Below the pieces are notes generated by a model. It worked only from the letters and a program-made list of their open reading frames with translations. It was not told the origin of the DNA and did not search any database. This document shows positions 51,465-59,619 of a stretch of DNA of 64,000 bases, in pieces. A program made the position numbers and the translations under genes. The stretch's first letter is position 1. Each line of letters starts with the position of its first letter. Source of the DNA: Halorientalis persicus (GTDB lineage: Archaea; Halobacteriota; Halobacteria; Halobacteriales; Haloarculaceae); the NCBI RefSeq assembly GCF_900110215.1, contig NZ_FOCX01000003.1, positions 248,001 to 312,000 on the forward strand, in the 5' to 3' direction.

Positions 51465-53468
51465 ATGAGCGATAGAGTCGTCGGTGTCGACGTCGGCGGG
51501 ACCTTCACCGACGTGACGCTGCTGGTCGACGGCGACCTCGTCACGGCCAAAGTGCCGAGTACGGACGACCAGAGCGACGGCGTCATGGCCGGTATCGAGA
51601 AGGCCTGTGCCGAAGCGGGCGTCGACCCCGAGGAGATCGAGGGGTTCTCACACGCGATGACGGTGTCGCTGAACGCCCTCCTCGAAGAGTCGGGGGCGGA
51701 GACCGCCCTCGTGACGACCGCCGGGTTTCGGGACGTGCTGGAGATCGGTCGGCAGGACCGCCCCTCGCTGTACGATCTCGACGCGGAGAAGCCCGCGCCG
51801 CTGGTCCCCCGGCGACGGCGGTACGAGGTCGACGAGCGGACGACGACCGAGGGCGTCGAACGGAGCGTCGACGAGGCCGAGGTCCGGGACGTGGCGGACG
51901 CGATCCGCGAAGACGACGCCGAGGCCGTCGCCGTCTCCCTCCTGCACGCGTACGCCACCCCCGAGAACGAGCGGACGGTCGCGCGGGTCCTCCGCGAGGA
52001 ACTGGACGTGCCCGTCTCGGCCTCCAACGAGGTGCTGGCGGAGTTCCGGGAGTACGAACGGACCTCGACGACCGTCGTCGACGCGTACCTGCGACCCGCG
52101 ATCGACCGGTACGTCGGCCACCTCTCCGAGCGAGCCACCGACGCCAGCCTGCCCGAACCCCGGATCATGCAGGCCAACGGCGGCATCACCGACGCCGAGA
52201 CGGTCCGGCACAACGCCGTCCTGACGGCGCTGTCGGGCCCGGCCGCGGGCGTCGTCGGCGCGAACGAGATGGCGTCGACCGACGGCGACGACCCGGCGCG
52301 ACTCGTCACGTTCGACATGGGCGGCACGTCCAGCGACGTGAGCCTCGTGCGCGACGGCGAGGTCGAGCGGACGACCGACGGCGAGATCAACGACCGCCCG
52401 ATCCGGACGCCGCTGGTCGACATCGAGACGGTCGGGGCCGGCGGCGGTTCGATCGCGTGGGTCGACTCGGGCGGTGCGCTCCGCATCGGCCCCCAGTCTG
52501 CCGGCGCGGAGCCGGGGCCGGCCTGTTACGGTCGCGGCGGAACCGAACCGACCGTGACGGACGCCAACCTCGTCCTCGGGTACATCGGATCGAGTACCAG
52601 CCTCGGCGGGGAACTCTCCCTCGACGAGCAAGCGGCCCACGACGCGATGGCCGACCTCGCCGAGCAAGCGGGAATGGACGACCCAGTCGAGGCGGCCCGG
52701 GGCGTCTACCGCGTCGCCAACGCCAACATGACGCGTGCGATCCGGTCGGTCACAGTCGAGCGGGGTTTCGACCCCCGGAAGTTCGGCCTCGTCGCCTTCG
52801 GCGGTGCCGGCCCGATGCACGCCGTCTCGATCGCGAGCAACCTCGACATGGAGCGGGTGGTCATCCCACGTGCGTCGGGCGTCCTCTCGGCGTACGGACT
52901 GCTGGCGGCCGACGAGAAACAGGACGCGGTCCGAACCTACCAGCGCCCGCTCGAATCCGTCGATCCCGATACCGTCGAAGGGATCTACGACGACCTGGCC
53001 GACGAGGTGCTGGCCGAGACCAGCGAGCCCGAGCGAGCGACGGTCACGCACACGGCTGATCTGCGCTACGCCGGCCAGAGTTTCGAGCTCTCCGTGGAGG
53101 TCGGCGACGCCTTCGACCGCGAGGACGCCCGCGACCGGTTCGAGGACGCACACGAGGTCGCGTACGGCTACCGGATGGACGAACCGGTCCACCTGGTCAA
53201 CTGCCGCGTGACGGCGACGGTCGACCGCGACGTGCCGCCCATCGACTACACCGCGACCGGCGACCCGCTCAAGGGGGCGCGTGACGCGACCTTCGAGGAC
53301 GGCGTCTACGAGACGCCGGTGTACGATCGTGCGCGCCTCCGGCCCGGACAGTCGCTGGGTGGCCCGACGATCGTCGAACAGGACGAGAGTACGGTCGTCG
53401 TCCCCCCACACTGGGACGTGCGGGTCCGTGACGACGGCGCGTTAGTTTCCGAGGTGACCGAACAATGA
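51465..53468 (+). CDS. hyuA: Hydantoinase/oxoprolinase subunit A
   Basis: 667 residues, ASKHA-type ATPase fold: RVVGVDVGGTFTDVTLLVDG at the start (phosphate 1), HAMTVSLNALLEESGAETALVTTAGFRDVLEIGRQDRPSLYDL, TFDMGGTSSDVSLVRDG (phosphate 2) and GAGGGSIAWVDSGGALRIGPQSAGAEPGPACYGRGG. With subunit B it hydrolyses hydantoins or 5-oxoproline using ATP. ATG at 51465 follows the NRAMP stop without a gap. Confidence 0.93.
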   Translation: MSDRVVGVDVGGTFTDVTLLVDGDLVTAKVPSTDDQSDGVMAGIEKACAEAGVDPEEIEGFSHAMTVSLNALLEESGAETALVTTAGFRDVLEIGRQDRPSLYDLDAEKPAPLVPRRRRYEVDERTTTEGVERSVDEAEVRDVADAIREDDAEAVAVSLLHAYATPENERTVARVLREELDVPVSASNEVLAEFREYERTSTTVVDAYLRPAIDRYVGHLSERATDASLPEPRIMQANGGITDAETVRHNAVLTALSGPAAGVVGANEMASTDGDDPARLVTFDMGGTSSDVSLVRDGEVERTTDGEINDRPIRTPLVDIETVGAGGGSIAWVDSGGALRIGPQSAGAEPGPACYGRGGTEPTVTDANLVLGYIGSSTSLGGELSLDEQAAHDAMADLAEQAGMDDPVEAARGVYRVANANMTRAIRSVTVERGFDPRKFGLVAFGGAGPMHAVSIASNLDMERVVIPRASGVLSAYGLLAADEKQDAVRTYQRPLESVDPDTVEGIYDDLADEVLAETSEPERATVTHTADLRYAGQSFELSVEVGDAFDREDARDRFEDAHEVAYGYRMDEPVHLVNCRVTATVDRDVPPIDYTATGDPLKGARDATFEDGVYETPVYDRARLRPGQSLGGPTIVEQDESTVVVPPHWDVRVRDDGALVSEVTEQ

Positions 53469-55060
53469 CCGACGACATCGACCCAGTCACGCTGGAGATC
53501 CTGCGGAACCAGCTCGAAAGTATCGCCGAGGAGATGGGGCACGTCCTCATCACCGGTTCGTACTCGCCGAACATCAAGGAGCGACAGGACTGTTCGACCG
53601 CCCTCTTCGACGCCGACGGGAAGATGATCGCACAGGCCGAACACATCCCGGTCCACCTCGGCGCGATGCCCGACGCCGTCGACGCGATCATCGACGACGA
53701 CCCGAAGCCGGGCGACGTGTTCATCGTCAACGACCCCTTCGCGGGCGGGACCCACCTCCCCGACATCACGCTCGTGTCGACCATCGCGCCCGAGGACGAG
53801 GTGATCGGGTTCGCGGTCTCGCGAGCCCACCACGCCGACGTGGGCGGGAGCGCGCCCGGCAGTATGCCCCCGGGAGCCCAGGAGATCTACGAGGAAGGCT
53901 TGCGCCTGCCGGCTGTGCGCCTCGTCGACGGCGGCGAGTTGAACGAGGCGGTGCTGGACGTGTTGCTGGCCAACGTCAGGACGCCCGACGAGCGCCGGGC
54001 GGACCTGCGGGCCCAGCGCGCCGCCAACGAACGGGCCGAAGAGCGGATCGGCGAACTGCTCGACGACCACGGCTCGCTGTTGCTGGACGCGTTCGACGCC
54101 GTCGTCGACTACTCGCGAGCGCGTATCGAGTCCGAAATCGCCGACCTCCCCGACGGCGAGTATCATGCACACGACGTGCTCGAAGGGGACGGCGTGACCG
54201 ACGAGGACATCCCCATCGAGGTGACGGTCACCGTCGACGGCTCCGAGATCGCGGTCGACTTCGCGGGCACCGCCGCGCAGGTGACTGGCAACCTCAACGC
54301 GCCGCTCTCGGTCGCCAAGAGCGCGGTCTACTTCGTCGTCCGGGCGGTCACCGACCCGGAGATACCGTCGAACCACGGCTGTTACGAACCGGTCAGCGTC
54401 GCTGCGCCCGAGGGGACGGTCCTCAACCCCAGGCCTCCGGCCGCAGTGGTCGGCGGGAACGTCGAGACCAGCCAGCGCGTGACCGACGTGACCCTCGCGG
54501 CGCTGGCCGAGGCGATCCCCGAACGCGTCCCGGCCGGCGGACAGGGGACGATGAACAACCTCATCATCGGCGATCGCGAGGGCGAGTTCACCTACTACGA
54601 GACGATCGCGGGCGGGTTCGGTGCCCGCCCCGACAAGGACGGCATGGACGGCGTGCAGGTCGGGATGACCAACACCCTGAACACACCGGTCGAGTCGATG
54701 GAGAGCGAGTACCCGCTCCGCGTCGAGACCTACGCCCTCCGCCCGGACAGCGGCGGCGACGGGAAACACCGGGGCGGCCTTGGACTCGAACGCTCGGTCA
54801 CGGTCGAGACCGACGCGACCGTCTCCCTGCTCACAGAGCGCCGCCGCACCGCGCCCGCCGGCGTCGACGGCGGCGCGGACGGCGCGATGGGCGAGAATCT
54901 GATCGACGGCGACCCCGTACCTTCGAAGGCATCTGTCGACGTGAGCGCCGGCGCGACCGTGACGATCCGCACGCCCGGTGGCGGTGGCCACGGCGACCCG
55001 ACCGACCGGTCCGACGAGGCACGGGAGGCCGACCGCCGTGACGAGAAGGTGACCGAATGA
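53465..55060 (+). CDS. hyuB: Hydantoinase/oxoprolinase subunit B
   Basis: 531 residues. DPVTLEILRNQLESIAEEMGHVLITGSYSPNIKERQDCSTALFDADG at the start, GDVFIVNDPFAGGTHLPDITLVSTI, FAVSRAHHADVGGSAPGSMPP and MNNLIIGDREGEFTYYETIAGGFGA are the family blocks. ATGA overlap with hyuA, so the subunits are made together. 5-oxoproline, hydantoin or a related cyclic amide is the likely substrate. Confidence 0.93.
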   Translation: MTDDIDPVTLEILRNQLESIAEEMGHVLITGSYSPNIKERQDCSTALFDADGKMIAQAEHIPVHLGAMPDAVDAIIDDDPKPGDVFIVNDPFAGGTHLPDITLVSTIAPEDEVIGFAVSRAHHADVGGSAPGSMPPGAQEIYEEGLRLPAVRLVDGGELNEAVLDVLLANVRTPDERRADLRAQRAANERAEERIGELLDDHGSLLLDAFDAVVDYSRARIESEIADLPDGEYHAHDVLEGDGVTDEDIPIEVTVTVDGSEIAVDFAGTAAQVTGNLNAPLSVAKSAVYFVVRAVTDPEIPSNHGCYEPVSVAAPEGTVLNPRPPAAVVGGNVETSQRVTDVTLAALAEAIPERVPAGGQGTMNNLIIGDREGEFTYYETIAGGFGARPDKDGMDGVQVGMTNTLNTPVESMESEYPLRVETYALRPDSGGDGKHRGGLGLERSVTVETDATVSLLTERRRTAPAGVDGGADGAMGENLIDGDPVPSKASVDVSAGATVTIRTPGGGGHGDPTDRSDEAREADRRDEKVTE

Positions 55061-55758
55061 CTGCCCGTCTCGGCCTCGTCGTCCCCTCCTCGAACACCAC
55101 GGCCGAACCCGAGTTCCGGGCGATGGCTCCCGAGGCCACGACCGTTCACGCCGCCCGGATGCCGCTGGAGGACGTGACCGTCGACGGTCTCGACGAGATG
55201 GCCAGCGGTGCCGAGCACGCCGCGGAACTGCTCGCCCACGCCGCCGTCGACGGCCTCGCGTACGCGTGTACGACGGGGAGTCTCCTGCACGGGCCCGGCT
55301 TCGACGAGGAGCTTGAGTCACGGCTGTCCGACGCGGCCGGCGCGCCGGCCGTCGCGACGGCCCTGTCGGTGAAACGCGCTCTCGCCGCGCTCGACGCCGA
55401 GACGGTCGCCGTCGTCACACCCTACGCCGCCGAACTGAACGAACGCGAGCGGGCGTACCTGGCCGACTCGGGCTTCGCGGTCGCCACCCTCGACGGCCGG
55501 GGACTCGTCGACAACACCGAGATCGGCGAGTTGACCGCCGCGGACGCGAAACGGCAGGTCAGGTCCGCCGTTCCCGACGATACTGCTGTGGACGCGGTAT
55601 TCGTCTCCTGTACGAACTACCGGACTGTGCCGGTCCTATCCGATCTGGAGGACACGCTCGGCGTCCCCGTGATCTCCAGCAACGCCGCGACGATGTGGGA
55701 CCTCGCCGACCGGCTGGGTGTCGAGTCGACTCTCGACACGGCGCTCACCGCGGTCTAA
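55057..55758 (+). CDS. Maleate isomerase / Asp-Glu racemase family enzyme
   Basis: 233 residues. RLGLVVPSSNTTAEPEFRAM, then DGLAYACTTGSLLHGPGFD with the first catalytic Cys (about residue 70), and VDAVFVSCTNYRTVPVLSDLEDTLGVPVISSNAATMWDL with the second (about 188). The two-Cys layout is that of maleate cis-trans isomerase and hydantoin racemase relatives. It follows hyuB with a 4-bp overlap, so racemisation or isomerisation of the pathway substrate is plausible. Last gene before the island. Confidence 0.85.
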   Translation: MTARLGLVVPSSNTTAEPEFRAMAPEATTVHAARMPLEDVTVDGLDEMASGAEHAAELLAHAAVDGLAYACTTGSLLHGPGFDEELESRLSDAAGAPAVATALSVKRALAALDAETVAVVTPYAAELNERERAYLADSGFAVATLDGRGLVDNTEIGELTAADAKRQVRSAVPDDTAVDAVFVSCTNYRTVPVLSDLEDTLGVPVISSNAATMWDLADRLGVESTLDTALTAV

Positions 55759-55805
55759 GGGCCTGGTACGATATTTTGGTTCGACCAGAAACCGGGTGGT
55801 ACGCT

Positions 55806-55820
55806 GATGGGCCCTGGCGG
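55806..55820. repeat. Left attachment-site remnant
   Basis: GATGGGCCCTGGCGG, identical to 63173-63187 at the tRNA-Met 3' end; the sequences diverge right after. It lies 48 bp past the stop of the maleate isomerase family gene. Confidence 0.7.
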
Positions 55821-55832
55821 GGAACATCCAGA

Positions 55833-55892
55833 GCTTTCACGGTTGCCAGCCAGTTGTTCACCGACGTGTTCGGCATTGAGACGGCCGGGTAG
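55833..55892 (+). pseudogene. C-terminal gene remnant, copy 1
   Basis: Reads AFTVASQLFTDVFGIETAG then stop. A diverged copy with the stop at the same place lies at 56741-56797. Together they look like the ends of one protein family, perhaps a transposase or element gene, left on both sides of the toxin-antitoxin pair. The parent family is not identified. Confidence 0.4.
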
Positions 55893-55969
55893 TGAGACAC
55901 TGTTCTACCGCTATCTTGTCGGAAATATTAACAAAAACACTCTTTGCCACAAGTCTGTAACACATTAGT

Positions 55970-56239
55970 ATGTCGAATACGGATACAGCAAGCGGCGACC
56001 CGGAGAAGACGAACATCAACATCCGTCTGACGGAGATGTTTCTCGAAGACATCGACGCGACGTGGCAGGACGAAGGCTACAACAGCCGTAGTGAGTTCAT
56101 CCGGGAGGCGCTGCGCGACGCAGTGCGACATCCGGACCTGACCCGCGAGAGCTGGAAGGAGATCGCTGCCGTCGAGCACGCGCGCCGGACAGGCGAGAGC
56201 GAGACGTTCTCCCGCGAGGAGATCCTCGACGACGAATGA
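55970..56239 (+). CDS. Ribbon-helix-helix antitoxin (ParD/RelB-like)
   Basis: 89 residues. INIRLTEMFLEDIDATWQDEGYNSRSEFIREALRDAVRHPDL (about 17-58) is the RHH DNA-binding unit; the acidic C-terminus would wrap the toxin. TATA-like AATATTA lies at 55924-55930. ATGA overlap with the toxin gene. It likely represses its own promoter and neutralises the toxin. Confidence 0.88.
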   Translation: MSNTDTASGDPEKTNINIRLTEMFLEDIDATWQDEGYNSRSEFIREALRDAVRHPDLTRESWKEIAAVEHARRTGESETFSREEILDDE

Positions 56240-56520
56240 GTGACGACGAGTGGACCTGGCAGTTCCGCAAGCCCGCCAAGCAGACCTACGACGATCTCGA
56301 CGACCACGCCCAGGACCGGATCACTGACAAACTCGACGAGATCGTGACCGATCAGTGGCGAGACCCCGACGACTATCTCGAACCGCTGACCGGCGCACCG
56401 TATTCGAAACTGCGCGTCGGTCAATTCCGTCTGGCTGCCGACTGTAATCACGCCGAGCAGATGCTGGACATCTACAGCATCGAGCATCGGAGTGGTGCGT
56501 ACAAAGCTGACGACGACTGA
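56236..56520 (+). CDS. RelE/ParE-family toxin
   Basis: 94 residues: WTWQFRKPAKQTYDDLDDHAQDRITDKLDEIVTD then YLEPLTGAPYSKLRVGQFRLAADCNHAEQMLDIYSIEHRSGAYK, the RelE/ParE order with the central R-x-G-x-x-R-like segment and a final Tyr. It may cut mRNA on the ribosome or target gyrase; I cannot tell. Coupled to the antitoxin by a 4-bp overlap. Confidence 0.88.
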   Translation: MSDDEWTWQFRKPAKQTYDDLDDHAQDRITDKLDEIVTDQWRDPDDYLEPLTGAPYSKLRVGQFRLAADCNHAEQMLDIYSIEHRSGAYKADDD

Positions 56521-57065
56521 CGGGGAACCAGCAACGATCGGTGATTGATTTCATACCTGCGTTGTATCGGTTAGCAATGACGGCACGACGACAGCGACTC
56601 GCACCCATACACTGGATGAATTCTGGACAAGCCAGAATAATATAAAGGGATAGAAAAGAACTGTGGTGACAGCACCGCTAGCATATCATTAAGAAGAATA
56701 TGAATATTGCTATGATATCTGGAGTGGAAAGATTAGGGATTCCATAGTTGCCAGACAGCCGTTTAGCGACGTAAACGGGGCTGAAACACGCATTTAGCGA
56801 ACTCACTATATTTGGAACTGCAACGCTCGCAGTACGATGTCCGACCCACCCTGTACCATACGCACTCCTGATGGGTTGAATATACACGATTTCGGCTCAC
56901 CCGGCTCAGTAGTAATCTTGCAGATTGTCAAGAAGACTTGCTGCATACAGAGGTCGTATTCAGTTACGGCAGAGTGAGTTTCGCAAAAGCGGCTCTGGAT
57001 CATTTTGTCAGTGGATGTGCGTATTGTCTGGATGCCTCCGGTCCGTGCCGCCGTCTTGGGAGTGC
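56521..57065. other. AT-rich spacer with short repeats
   Basis: 545 bp, the most AT-rich stretch of the window (for example 56636-56720). ATCGGTGATTGATT at 56537-56550 recurs at 62791-62804. 56741-56797 holds the second gene remnant. No intact gene is seen. Confidence 0.55.
56741..56797 (+). pseudogene. C-terminal gene remnant, copy 2
   Basis: Reads SIVARQPFSDVNGAETRI then stop; it shares VA-Q-F-DV-G-ET and stop position with 55833-55892. Substitutions fall mostly at third positions, as in diverged coding DNA. Confidence 0.4.
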
Positions 57066-57725
57066 CTACTTCTCGAAACAGGCCACCGGGTCCCCGTCTA
57101 CCCAGGGGTCGGGATCTAGCGCATCGGTCCCGACGAAATCGTTCTGCGTCGTTCTAGCCCGGACGACCCGTGTCGAATCGATATAGTACGTGACGTATTG
57201 TGTGATGTAATCAAACTCAATACCCGGGTGAATCGTCCCGGAGCCGACGTATTGTAGTCGGACGACGGACGAATCAGCGGGGCCCGCGGCGACCCACGAG
57301 TTCTGGACGGAGATGTCGAAACGAGTTAGATACTTGTCGCGTTCATCGCCGGTCGCCACGTCGGTGTTCGAAATCATCTCGTCGTTGTGCCTGTAGGCCA
57401 GTTCAAATCTGGTGACGTACTCCACTGCGGCCTTCCCCGCTGCTTCAGATGGTGGCCGGCCGGGATAGTCGCGGGGTGCGAGCGCCCCCTCGCGATCAAC
57501 CGGCTCGGCCATCGGTCGCGATACGGCCTTACAGGACACGCTCGGCGGCGTCTCCGGAATTTCGGTGGCCCATCCGGCGGTTGTCGTCGGCGTCTCTGTC
57601 CGCGTGTCTGTGCTGTCTGTTGTCTCGTGTGAAGAAGTCTCATCGAGGGCGAAACACCCGGCTGAGGAAAGCACCGTGCCAGTGATGCCGAGTGCCTTCA
57701 CGAGACGACGACGTGGTATCGGCAT
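57066..57725 (-). CDS. Tat-exported lipoprotein of unknown function
   Basis: 219 residues. MPIPRRRLVKALGITGTVLSSAGC is a twin-arginine signal ending in a lipobox (Cys at about residue 24), then a Thr-rich linker and a domain of about 150 residues with SCKAVSRPMAEPV, AAVEYVTRFELAYRHNDEM and ITQYVTYYIDSTRVVRARTT. It resembles haloarchaeal surface lipoproteins that I cannot name. ATG at 57723-57725; another at 57734 would add three residues. Confidence 0.75.
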   Translation of the reverse strand: MPIPRRRLVKALGITGTVLSSAGCFALDETSSHETTDSTDTRTETPTTTAGWATEIPETPPSVSCKAVSRPMAEPVDREGALAPRDYPGRPPSEAAGKAAVEYVTRFELAYRHNDEMISNTDVATGDERDKYLTRFDISVQNSWVAAGPADSSVVRLQYVGSGTIHPGIEFDYITQYVTYYIDSTRVVRARTTQNDFVGTDALDPDPWVDGDPVACFEK

Positions 57726-57801
57726 AGCACACATGGAACTACCGTTTCTGGTAATAAACAGCCCTAGGATGGTCAAGCACGTATTTGAGTTACCTCGTTG
57801 A

Positions 57802-58695
57802 TTAGGACAGATGACGGAGCAACATTTCAGTCACTTCCTCACGTTCGTTATGAACCCAGTGTGACGCGTCGGGAAACTTCCGTAACTGCCCGTTGTCACA
57901 GTAGTCGACGCTCTTCTCGGCCATCGAAGGGACGAGTGCGATGTCATCTTCGCCCCAACAGACCAGCGTCGGTTGTGGAATAGTAGTACGTGAGGGACTT
58001 TCCGACTCCCAAAATCCACGATACCAGTTGATCCGCGGCTTGATTCCCGTGTGCTGCCAGGCAGTCTTATAGTGGGCAATCGTTTCGTCGTCGAAGGTGC
58101 CGGGATTGGACGTGATCTCGAGCGAATCGACCATATTGGCCATGTCGTTCCGCCGCAGGAGCCACTCGGGGAGCCTCGGGACCTGGTAGAACCAGACGTA
58201 CCAGCTCCGGGCGATCTGCTGGGGACTCGAACGGAGGGTCTCGCGATACACTGTCGGATGTGGGACGTTGCAGATTCCGAGTCGATCGACCATCGACGGG
58301 TGCCGGAGGGCGACGTTCCAGGCGACGAAGCCGCCGAAGTCGTGCCCGACGACGTGGGCCGACTCCCGGCCCTCACTCTCGATCAGTTCGCAAACGTCTG
58401 CGGCGAGCTCTGACTGCCGATACGCATCGATACCCTCGGGCGCATCGCTCAGATTACAGCCCCGCTGATCCGGGACGACGACACGGTATCCGGCGTCGAC
58501 GAGCGCGGTGATCTGGTCACGCCAGCCGTACCAGAAATCGGGATGGCCGTGCAGCAAAACGACCAGTGGCGCGTCGGGGTCACCAGCGGTCACGACGTGT
58601 AGCTGGACACCGTTGGTGTCGCGATAGGTGGATTCAACACCGTGGTTGGCGAGTAGCGATGCATCCGTTTTCGGACGGGTTTTTGTGACAGACAT
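57802..58695 (-). CDS. Alpha/beta hydrolase, epoxide-hydrolase-like
   Basis: 297 residues. Oxyanion loop LLHGHPDFWYGWRDQI, nucleophile Asp in VVGHDFGGFVAWNVALRHP (GHDxGG, not Ser), acid Asp in CWGEDDIALVP and catalytic His in FPDASHWVHNE. An Asp nucleophile points to epoxide hydrolase or haloalkane dehalogenase. ATG at 58693-58695; the 32 codons upstream look non-coding. The repeat ACACTGGTGAGG lies 95 bases upstream at 58790-58801. Confidence 0.88.
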   Translation of the reverse strand: MSVTKTRPKTDASLLANHGVESTYRDTNGVQLHVVTAGDPDAPLVVLLHGHPDFWYGWRDQITALVDAGYRVVVPDQRGCNLSDAPEGIDAYRQSELAADVCELIESEGRESAHVVGHDFGGFVAWNVALRHPSMVDRLGICNVPHPTVYRETLRSSPQQIARSWYVWFYQVPRLPEWLLRRNDMANMVDSLEITSNPGTFDDETIAHYKTAWQHTGIKPRINWYRGFWESESPSRTTIPQPTLVCWGEDDIALVPSMAEKSVDYCDNGQLRKFPDASHWVHNEREEVTEMLLRHLS

Positions 58696-58789
58696 CGGTA
58701 TCGGATCGGTGACTGAGTTCGGTATCTGTACCAGATGCGGGGGGTGCGGTGAGTGAAAATACGCCGTGTAATCGCGTCTGCTGACTGCC

Positions 58790-58801
58790 ACACTGGTGAG
58801 G
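58790..58801. promoter_or_regulatory. 12-bp repeat, copy 1 (before the hydrolase gene)
   Basis: ACACTGGTGAGG, identical to 59563-59574. The two copies lie on both sides of the Bat-type regulator gene, which may bind them. Confidence 0.45.
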
Positions 58802-58847
58802 GTTCTTTTAACTCATCTGCCGATCCGGAGCACGTCGGTTGAGGACG

Positions 58848-59504
58848 TTAGGCGACGATTTCGCTAAACACGCGTTCCTCGGCTTTTCGGAGGTGTTCGC
58901 CGACCGTTCCGGGTGCGATTCCGACGACCTCACTGATGTCTTCGAGCGATGCCTGGCGCGGTTCACTGTAATATCCCAGATCGACTGCGGTCTCGATGAC
59001 TTCCTCCTGTCGAGACGTGATCACCCTGCTGAACGACGTGCCGTCGGTCTCGTACTCTCCGGTTTCGAGGACGTCGACCGTCATGTAGTCGGCTTCCTCG
59101 GCGTATTCGTAGAGTGTGCTGAATATCTCGTCGGTCCCCAGATACGTGACCTTGAGATGGTCCTCGGACGTGAAGCGGATCGGTGTGTCGACCACCAGTA
59201 GTGACTCTCGCTGAAGTTCCAACGCCCAGTGAATCTCCGCGGTCGGTTCGAATTGACTGACAGCCATCCAGCGGTCCTCACCGGCAGTAAGATACTCGAG
59301 GACGTGTGGCGATTCCGCCATAATCTCTCTGTACCGTTCCTGACTGCCACTCGCCTCGGCGAACAGCAACACAGTGTCGTCTTCGAGGAGTTCGACGTGA
59401 TGAATCGCGCGGCGCTCGATGGAGGGATCGGCCGTCAACTCCCCGCCGAGCGGGTGGAAGGCACCGTCCCCGTCCGGTTTGACCAGCAGCGTGAGATACC
59501 GCAT
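58848..59504 (-). CDS. Bat-type helix-turn-helix regulator
   Basis: 218 residues. N-terminal sensor-like region (1 to about 160) with WALELQRESLLVVDTP, and C-terminal HTH_10: VITSRQEEVIETAVDLGYYSEPRQASLEDISEVVGIAPGTVGEHLRKAEERVF. Same architecture and length as the regulator at 9228-9884, though distinct in sequence. It sits between the hydrolase gene and the divergent nuoCD operon and likely controls one or both. ATG start at 59504. Confidence 0.87.
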   Translation of the reverse strand: MRYLTLLVKPDGDGAFHPLGGELTADPSIERRAIHHVELLEDDTVLLFAEASGSQERYREIMAESPHVLEYLTAGEDRWMAVSQFEPTAEIHWALELQRESLLVVDTPIRFTSEDHLKVTYLGTDEIFSTLYEYAEEADYMTVDVLETGEYETDGTSFSRVITSRQEEVIETAVDLGYYSEPRQASLEDISEVVGIAPGTVGEHLRKAEERVFSEIVA

Positions 59505-59562
59505 ACTGTGACTTCGAGCCCCTCGAAATAAATCGCCGTGGATACTCGCTACTTATATTGCA

Positions 59563-59574
59563 ACACTGGTGAGG
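59563..59574. promoter_or_regulatory. 12-bp repeat, copy 2 (between regulator and nuoCD)
   Basis: Second ACACTGGTGAGG, just after ACTTATATTGC, a TATA-like stretch that could serve the regulator or nuoCD. Confidence 0.45.
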
Positions 59575-59601
59575 CAGGTCGCCTACCGTTCGACGCCGGG
59601 A

Positions 59602-59614
59602 ACTGACAGTCAGT
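59602..59614. promoter_or_regulatory. Short inverted repeat ACTGA-CAG-TCAGT before nuoCD
   Basis: Five-base arms with a 3-base centre, ending 5 bases before the nuoCD ATG. A possible operator or leader hairpin. Confidence 0.35.
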
Positions 59615-59619
59615 AGACG

